Positions 59,012 to 64,000 of a DNA stretch of 64,000 bases are shown one piece after another. The stretch covers positions 434,001 through 498,000 of the forward strand of contig NZ_VUKA01000001.1 in the NCBI RefSeq assembly GCF_008386565.1, read 5' to 3'. The stretch's first letter is position 1. The number at the start of each line of letters is the position of its first letter. The notes beneath the pieces are model-generated. The model did not search any database. It was not told the DNA's origin and saw only the letters and a list, made by a program, of their open reading frames with translations. This stretch comes from Teichococcus oryzae (GTDB lineage Bacteria > Pseudomonadota > Alphaproteobacteria > Acetobacterales > Acetobacteraceae). A program made the translations under genes and the position numbers.

Positions 59012-60484
59012 ATGACCAGCCTCCCGCCGAACCGGGCCCCACGGGCCAGCTATCCTGGCCTCCATTCCCGGCGCCCGGGCGCCCTGTTCGCGACGGCCCT
59101 GATGCTGGGGCTGGCCGGCTGCGGCGCGGTGACCGGCAGCGGTGGCCCCCCGGAAGGCACGCCCGGCCATGTGCGCGGCTATTTCGGCGCGGTGGTGGCC
59201 GATGAGCCGCGGGCCGCGCTGGTGGCACGTGACGTGCTGTCGGGGGGTGGCACGGCGGTGGACGCGGCGGTGGCCAGCGGCTTCGCCATGGCGGTGACGC
59301 TGCCTTCCCGCACCGGCCTGGGCGGCGGCGGCGCATGCCTGATCTTCAACCGCCAGCGCAACAGCACGGAAGCGCTGCTGTTCCCCGCCAATGCGCCGGC
59401 CCATGGCGGCACCGGCGCGGCCGACCGGCCGGCGGCGGTGCCGATGCTGGCGCGCGGCCTGTTCGCCCTGCACACCCGCAACCCGCGCCGGCCCTTCAAC
59501 GAGCTGATCGCCCCGGCGGAGCAACTGGCCCGCTTCGGCACCACCGTTTCCCGCGTCCTGGCGCAGGACCTCGCCGCCGTGGCGGGGCCGCTGCTGGCCG
59601 ATCCGGGCGCCGCCGCCATCTTCGCCAACCCGGCCACCGGCGCTCCGGTTGCCGAAGGGGAACGGCTGGTGCAGGCCGATCTCGCCGGAACCCTGGCGGC
59701 GCTGCGCATTTCCGGCGTCGGCGACATGCATGTCGGCGCCCTGGCCCGCCGCGTGGAGGAAGTGTCGCGCCGCGCCGGCGGCCCGCTGACGGTCGAGGAT
59801 CTGCGCGCCGCGGTGCCCGCCGTGGTGCAGCCCATCCAGCTGCGGCTCGGCACCGATACCCTTTCCTTCCTGCCGACGCCGGCCGATGGGGGGCTGGCCG
59901 GCGCCGCGGCATTCCAGGCGCTGCAATCCGGGGCCGGCGTCGATGCCGCCTCGCAGCAGGGCCTCGCCGTGTCCCGCGCCTGGCGGGAACAGGGCGGCGA
60001 CCCGCAGGCGCTGCTGGCCAGTGCGCCGGCCTTGTCGGGCGGCGTGCCGGCCCTGCCGGCCTCGACCTCGCTCGCCATTCTCGACCGGGAAGGCAATGCG
60101 GTGAGCTGCGCCTTTACCCTGAACAACCTGTTCGGCACGGGGCGGGTGCTGCCGCAGCTCGGCTACCTGCCCGCGGCCGCCCCGAACCGGGGCCGGGTGG
60201 AGCCGCCCCTGCTGGCCGCCGCCATCGCCCACAACACCAATCTGCGCGCTTTCCGCTATGCCGGCACCGGCACTGGCCAGGCCGCGGCGCCGATCGCCCT
60301 GGCCCAGCCCATGGCCGCCGTGCTGCTGAACCGCCGCTCTCCGGCCGAGGCGGTGGCAGCGGTGCCCGAGCCGGGCCGCGCCAATGTCATCAGCTGCGCC
60401 CGCTACCTGCCGGGCGAAAGCAGCCAGTGCGTTCCGGTGGCCGATCCGCGCGGCGCCGGCCTCGCGGTGAGCGGCGGCCAATAG
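59012..60484 (+). CDS. Gamma-glutamyltransferase-like lipoprotein with altered nucleophile
   Basis: 490 residues, shorter than typical GGT (about 580). Lipobox LAGC with Cys37 after a basic start and hydrophobic segment. The GGT large-subunit start is recognisable (VVADEPRAALVARDVLSGGGTAVDAAVA, in pieces, then SRTGLGGGGACLIF). The self-cleavage site that reads TTHxSVVDxxGNAV in E. coli reads STSLAILDREGNAV here, so Ser351 stands where the Thr nucleophile belongs (Thr352 follows). Ser could still work, or the protein may be inactive. AGAAGG precedes the ATG. It is followed after 28 bp by an aminotransferase in the same direction. Confidence 0.82.
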   Translation: MTSLPPNRAPRASYPGLHSRRPGALFATALMLGLAGCGAVTGSGGPPEGTPGHVRGYFGAVVADEPRAALVARDVLSGGGTAVDAAVASGFAMAVTLPSRTGLGGGGACLIFNRQRNSTEALLFPANAPAHGGTGAADRPAAVPMLARGLFALHTRNPRRPFNELIAPAEQLARFGTTVSRVLAQDLAAVAGPLLADPGAAAIFANPATGAPVAEGERLVQADLAGTLAALRISGVGDMHVGALARRVEEVSRRAGGPLTVEDLRAAVPAVVQPIQLRLGTDTLSFLPTPADGGLAGAAAFQALQSGAGVDAASQQGLAVSRAWREQGGDPQALLASAPALSGGVPALPASTSLAILDREGNAVSCAFTLNNLFGTGRVLPQLGYLPAAAPNRGRVEPPLLAAAIAHNTNLRAFRYAGTGTGQAAAPIALAQPMAAVLLNRRSPAEAVAAVPEPGRANVISCARYLPGESSQCVPVADPRGAGLAVSGGQ

Positions 60485-60512
60485 GCCGCGCAACAGCAGG
60501 AAAGGCCCGACC

Positions 60513-61676
60513 ATGCTGAAGACCGGACGGGGCGCCAATGCCCCAGCCTTTCTGGTGATGGATGTGATCGCCGCCGCCAATGCCGCGGCGGCCGCGCTGC
60601 CGGCCGGGTCGCCGGGCATCCTGCGCATGGAGGTGGGGCAGCCTTCCACCGGCGCCCCGCGCGGCGCGGCCGAGGCCGCCATCCGTGCCCTGCAGGCGGG
60701 GGCGCCCATGGGCTACACGGAAGCGCTCGGGCTGGCTTCCCTGCGCAGCCGGATCAGCCGGCATTACGCGGAGAAATACGGCGCCGACATTCCCGCGCGG
60801 CGGATCGCGGTGACGGTGGGCGCCTCGGGCGCGTTTCCGCTGGCCTTCCTGGCGGCCTTCGACCCCGGCGACCGGATCGCCATGGCGGCGCCCTTCTACC
60901 CGCCCTATGCCAACATCCTGACCGGCCTCGGCATGCATCCGGTGCTGCTGCCCTGCGATGCCTCCACCCGGTTCCAGCCGACCCTGGCCATGCTGGAAAG
61001 GCTGGACCCGCTGCCGGACGGGCTGATCATCGCTTCCCCCTGCAATCCCGCCGGCACCATGCTGTCGCCGGAGGAGCTTGCCGCCATCGCCGCCTGGTGC
61101 CACGCCAACGGCGTGCGGCTGATCTCGGACGAGATCTATCACGGCCTGTCCTATGGCATGGCCGAAAGCACGGCGGCGGCGTTCAGCGACAGCGCCGTGG
61201 TGGTGAACAGCTTCTCCAAATATTTCTCCATGACCGGCTGGCGCATCGGCTGGCTGGTGCTGCCGGAGGACCTGCTGCGCCCCGTGGAATGCCTGGCGCA
61301 GAACCTGTTCATCTCCGCCCCGCATGTGGCGCAGGTGGCGGCGGAGGCCGCCTTCGACTGCACCGATGAACTGGAGGCCAACAAAGCCGCCTATGCCCGC
61401 AACCGCGACCTGCTTCTGGCGGGCCTGCCGGCGGCGGGGCTGGACCGGCTGGCGGCGGCGGATGGCGCCTTCTACCTTTGGGCGGATGTTTCGGCGCTGA
61501 CCAATGACAGCGTCGATTTCGCGGCCCGCATGCTGGCCGAGGCCGGCATCGCCGCGACCCCTGGCGTCGATTTCGACCGCGAGCGGGGCCGCCGCTTCCT
61601 GCGCCTGTCCTATTGCGGCGCCGAGGCTTCCATGGCCGAGGCGCCGGATCGCCTCCGCCGCTGGCTGGGGCGCTGA
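60513..61676 (+). CDS. Class I/II PLP-dependent aminotransferase
   Basis: 387 residues. Landmarks: ILRMEVGQPSTGAP, MGYTEALGLASLRSRI, VTVGASGAFPLAFLAAF, IIASPCNPAGTML, LISDEIYHGLSYG and the Schiff-base Lys in VVNSFSKYFSMTGWRIGW, with the C-terminal Arg in RFLRLSYCGA. Aspartate/alanine-type aminotransferase with unknown substrate. Same strand and close to the GGT-like gene, so probably co-transcribed. Confidence 0.92.
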   Translation: MLKTGRGANAPAFLVMDVIAAANAAAAALPAGSPGILRMEVGQPSTGAPRGAAEAAIRALQAGAPMGYTEALGLASLRSRISRHYAEKYGADIPARRIAVTVGASGAFPLAFLAAFDPGDRIAMAAPFYPPYANILTGLGMHPVLLPCDASTRFQPTLAMLERLDPLPDGLIIASPCNPAGTMLSPEELAAIAAWCHANGVRLISDEIYHGLSYGMAESTAAAFSDSAVVVNSFSKYFSMTGWRIGWLVLPEDLLRPVECLAQNLFISAPHVAQVAAEAAFDCTDELEANKAAYARNRDLLLAGLPAAGLDRLAAADGAFYLWADVSALTNDSVDFAARMLAEAGIAATPGVDFDRERGRRFLRLSYCGAEASMAEAPDRLRRWLGR

Positions 61677-61979
61677 GGCGGATCATCACGGCCACTGCCG
61701 GTTGAGTCGCTTCGGCGAGCGCCGCAACCCAGGCGCCGCAACCTCGGCGCCGCTGGGCGATTGACAGGGGGAACAGCCACCATCAGGGAAGGCGCCCGAT
61801 GTCCGGCCCGCAACCCAAGCCGCCGCGCGAAACCAGGTGCGATAGGGCTTCCACCCCGCTGCCGCGCTTCCTGGCATGGCGGCCCTTCCAGGAACCGTCC
61901 GCGGCGTCCCGGCCCGCCGCGACGCCGCGCCGGCCTTCCCTGCGCGCGGAAGGCGGGGACCGGACGGCCCGGCCGGGCG
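61677..61979. other. 303-bp gap after the aminotransferase gene
   Basis: No convincing gene. A small TTCG-loop hairpin (TCGC/GCGA at 61707-61718, inside GGTTG...CAACC at 61700-61729) follows the aminotransferase stop. A Pro/Arg-rich frame at 61799-62005 with an acceptable ribosome binding site is judged spurious. Confidence 0.6.
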
Positions 61980-62663
61980 CTAGGGCTGGGTCTGGGGCTG
62001 GCTGAACTGCGAGAAAAAGAAGCGTTGCAACCGCATCAGCATGTCCCGCAGGTCGAAGGGCGGTGGCGGCTCGCTGGCCTGGCTCGGCGGCGCCGCGGCG
62101 CGGAAGGCCGCCAGGGCCCGCCCGGTTTCCGACAAGGGCAGGTCGCGCGGCGCGCTGTCCGCCGTGGCGCTGCCCAGCCCCATCACCCGCAGCAGCGCGT
62201 GGCTCGCCTGAGGCAGCTCGGCGGCGGCGCGCGCCGCATCCTCGGGACGCGGCGCGCAAACCACGGAGCGGCCTTCCAGCCCGCAGGGCATCTCCATCAT
62301 CGGATTGGGCGGGAAGCGCAGCTGAACCGTTCCCGCCAGGGCCAGCAGCCCGCGCGCCACGCCTTCCATGCCGAGGTCGCGGGCGGTCACCACCGGCACC
62401 AGCACGCCGCGCCGCACGGCCACTTCCAGCGCCAGCGCCGATTCGGTGGCGGTGGCCGGCTCCACCGGCGTCGCATGGGTCATGCGGCAGGCGGTGTGGT
62501 CGGTCATCGGGTCGGCGGCGCAGCTGAGGATCCATGGCCCATAGCTTTCCGTGGCCGCGCGGGCGGGGGCGGAAAGCAGGGGCAGGACCAGCAGGGCCAA
62601 GGCTGGCAAGGCCAGGATTGGCAGGGGCGGGGCTGGCCGGGTCGGGGTGGCGGTCATGCGCAT
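61980..62663 (-). CDS. Invasion-associated-locus-B-like exported protein
   Basis: 227 residues. Signal peptide LALPALALLVLPLLSAPARA. The mature part starts ATESYGPWILSCAADP with Cys pairs (ILSC...TACRMTH and MPCGLEGRSVVC) arranged as in IalB-like proteins, and GVARGLLALAGTVQLRFPPN between them. The C-terminal 60 residues, rich in Pro and Gln, are extra. Periplasmic, function unknown. The start is uncertain by a few codons (62657, 62663 or 62672). Only about 35 bp separate it from the divergent aldo/keto reductase. Confidence 0.65.
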   Translation of the reverse strand: MRMTATPTRPAPPLPILALPALALLVLPLLSAPARAATESYGPWILSCAADPMTDHTACRMTHATPVEPATATESALALEVAVRRGVLVPVVTARDLGMEGVARGLLALAGTVQLRFPPNPMMEMPCGLEGRSVVCAPRPEDAARAAAELPQASHALLRVMGLGSATADSAPRDLPLSETGRALAAFRAAAPPSQASEPPPPFDLRDMLMRLQRFFFSQFSQPQTQP

Positions 62664-62698
62664 ATGCGGCAAGATAGGGATCGAGGAAGGAGTTCGCC

Positions 62699-63529
62699 AT
62701 GAACCGCATCACCTTGCCGGACGGCGCCAGCCTTCCCGTCCTGGGACAGGGCACCTGGAAGATGGGCGAGCGCGGTGCCGACCGGGCGGCCGAGACGCGC
62801 GTCCTCCGGCTGGGCCTGGATCTCGGCCTGACGCTGATCGACACGGCCGAGATGTATGCCGAGGGCGGCGCCGAGGAGGTGGTGGCCGAGGCCGTCGCCG
62901 GGCGGCGGGACGAGGTGTTCCTGGTCACCAAGGCCTATCCGCAGAACGCTTCCCGCACGCGGCTGCCGCAGGCCTGCGAACGCAGCCTGAAGCGCCTGCG
63001 GACGGATGTGATCGACCTTTACCTGCTGCACTGGCGGGGCGCGGTGCCGCTGGCGGAAACGGTGGAGGCGATGCGCCGGCTGGTGGCCGAGGGCAAGATC
63101 CGCCGCTGGGGGGTTTCCAACCTCGACATGTCCGACCTGGAGGAGCTGGGGGAGGCGCTGCCGGAATGCGCCACGGACCAGGTGCTGTACAATCTTGAGG
63201 CGCGCGGCGTGGAATTCGACCTGTTGCCCTATGCGGCGCGGCTGATGATGCCGGTGATGGCTTATTCCCCCATCGGCCAGGGCGGCAGCCTGCTGCGCCA
63301 TCCAGCCCTGCGGCGCGTCGCGGCGCGGCATGGCATCAGCACGGCGCAGGTGGCGCTGGCCTGGACGCTGCGCAATGACGGCATCATCAGCATCCCCAAG
63401 GCCGCAGACGAGGCGCATCTGCGGGAAAACGCCGATGTGTGGAAGGTGGTGCTGACGCCGGAGGACCTGGCGGAGCTCGACGGCGCCTTTCCGCCGCCCA
63501 AGCGCAAGCAGCCGCTGGAGATGCTGTGA
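62699..63529 (+). CDS. Aldo/keto reductase
   Basis: 276 residues. Catalytic tetrad Asp48 (LIDTAEMY), Tyr53, Lys78 (LVTKAYP) and His111 (YLLHWRG). NADPH-binding C-terminal motif IISIPKAADEAHLRENADV. Reduces or oxidises an aldehyde or ketone; substrate unknown. GGAAGGAG precedes the ATG. CCAGGG/CCCTGG (63530-63547) just after the stop could be a terminator. Confidence 0.93.
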   Translation: MNRITLPDGASLPVLGQGTWKMGERGADRAAETRVLRLGLDLGLTLIDTAEMYAEGGAEEVVAEAVAGRRDEVFLVTKAYPQNASRTRLPQACERSLKRLRTDVIDLYLLHWRGAVPLAETVEAMRRLVAEGKIRRWGVSNLDMSDLEELGEALPECATDQVLYNLEARGVEFDLLPYAARLMMPVMAYSPIGQGGSLLRHPALRRVAARHGISTAQVALAWTLRNDGIISIPKAADEAHLRENADVWKVVLTPEDLAELDGAFPPPKRKQPLEML

Positions 63530-63621
63530 CCAGGGCCGGTACCCTGGCCTTCGCTTTGCGGGTTTCGGCTTGCGTGAGGGGTGCCTATCTTCCGCCACGT
63601 GACCTGCTTGACTGACATGCC

Positions 63622-64000
63622 GTGAGCGCGGTGCTGGCGACCTTGTTGCTCATGCTGCTGCCGCTGGCCCTGGCGGGCGGCGGCGCGGCGCGCTGGCCGG
63701 CGCTGGCGCGGCTGGTGCATGGCGGCTGTTTTCTGGTTTCGCTGGGCTTCGCGGCGCTGGGCGTCGCCGTGCTGGTCTTCGGTGGCGGCGATCCGCTGCT
63801 ACTGCCCGTTGGCCCGCCCTGGGCGCCGCTGAGCCTGGCGCTGGATGGCCTGTCCGCCTGGTTTCTGTTGCTGCTGGGGCTGGTCGGCGCCGCCACCGGC
63901 CTGTTCGCCTGGACCCATGAGGCCGAGGCCCCGCCACGCCGCCTCCTGTGCTACCCGTTGTTCCTGTTCGGCATGGCGCTGTGTCTGGGGGCCGCCGACG
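63622..64000 (+). CDS. Hydrogenase-4 subunit B/NuoL-type membrane protein, N-terminal part
   Basis: 126 codons are visible before the window ends. Hydrophobic from the start, with three to four membrane helices (LLLMLLPLALAGG, GCFLVSLGFAALGVAVLVFGG, LSAWFLLLLGLVGAATGLFAW, PLFLFGMALCLGAAD). The stretch LSLALDGLSAWFLLLLGLVG matches the N-terminus of HyfB/hydrogenase-4 component B and related proton-pumping NADH dehydrogenase-like subunits. The start is a GTG at 63622; TATCTT at 63586-63591 could be part of its promoter. Whether it is a hydrogenase part or an orphan (Hyf-like/DabB-type) antiporter-like subunit depends on the genes beyond the edge. Confidence 0.7.
   Translation, partial: MSAVLATLLLMLLPLALAGGGAARWPALARLVHGGCFLVSLGFAALGVAVLVFGGGDPLLLPVGPPWAPLSLALDGLSAWFLLLLGLVGAATGLFAWTHEAEAPPRRLLCYPLFLFGMALCLGAAD

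Noticed and set aside
61799-62005. A 68-codon frame with a fair ribosome binding site
   Set aside because: Pro/Arg-rich, overlaps the IalB-like gene, no homologous-looking segment.

Overview
The window is 64 kb of gene-dense, very GC-rich chromosomal DNA from an alphaproteobacterium, most likely an Acetobacteraceae member close to Roseomonas. This is inferred from the composition, the fused shikimate kinase/3-dehydroquinate synthase, the conserved run rpmB / cobT / cobS / J-domain protein / bolA, the ppiC-argJ and secA neighbourhood, and an RNase E ending in the alphaproteobacterial Gly-Trp-Trp tail. I see no insertion sequences, phage genes, CRISPR arrays, rRNA or tRNA genes. Almost everything reads as vertically inherited core genome with a catabolic island. 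Long open frames occur on the wrong strand of most genes because of the GC content; they are left out.

Layout. 1-8.8 kb: stress, arginine and envelope genes on the minus strand (hslO partial, a ubiquinone-type hydroxylase, argF, argD, a dGTPase-like HD protein, hldE, a metallophosphoesterase), interrupted by one small secreted repeat protein at 4.7 kb. 9.0-19.8 kb: an aromatic/hydroaromatic catabolic island. QuiC-type 3-dehydroshikimate dehydratase makes protocatechuate, PcaHG opens the ring, and PcaIJ plus PcaF finish the beta-ketoadipate branch. A shikimate/quinate dehydrogenase homologue and a TctC-type solute-binding protein supply substrate, and TetR, IclR and LysR regulators sit among them. 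pcaB, pcaC and pcaD are not here and must be elsewhere. Candidate operators are visible for all three regulators.

19.8-30 kb: a calcium-binding repeat protein, an ABC-2 exporter, a histidine phosphatase, a SYLF lipid-binding protein, a NUDIX hydrolase, a class V aminotransferase, a C69-like dipeptidase, an Atm1-type ABC transporter and a small conserved-looking protein. 30-38.7 kb: rpmB, a degenerate histidine-kinase-like protein, a phytase-like lipoprotein, the cobaltochelatase pair cobS/cobT (late aerobic cobalamin synthesis), a J-domain protein, bolA, an alpha/beta-hydrolase-TPR fusion and a DUF2889 protein.

38.8-51 kb: the aroKB fusion, xerD, a GFA-family protein, accA, argJ, a parvulin isomerase, an ATP-grasp ligase, secA and a periplasmic amidase. 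51-64 kb: a 750-bp divergent region with a folded leader, RNase E, a GNAT-MutT fusion, a molybdopterin-binding-domain protein, an aspartoacylase-like protein, a DsbA-like thiol protein, a gamma-glutamyltransferase-like lipoprotein, a class I aminotransferase, an IalB-like protein, an aldo/keto reductase and the start of a hydrogenase-4/NADH dehydrogenase-type membrane subunit cut by the window edge.

I did not find a clearly new multi-gene system. The best leads are small: a 106-bp inverted element that supplies both stop codons of two convergent genes, a 62-nt three-way-junction structure after quiC, hairpins that may hide a ribosome binding site or fold the rne leader, candidate operators across the protocatechuate island, and three enzyme homologues with altered key residues (Ser in place of Cys or Thr nucleophiles, and a kinase-like ATPase domain lacking the N-box Asn). 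All RNA folds, promoters and operators were found by eye.
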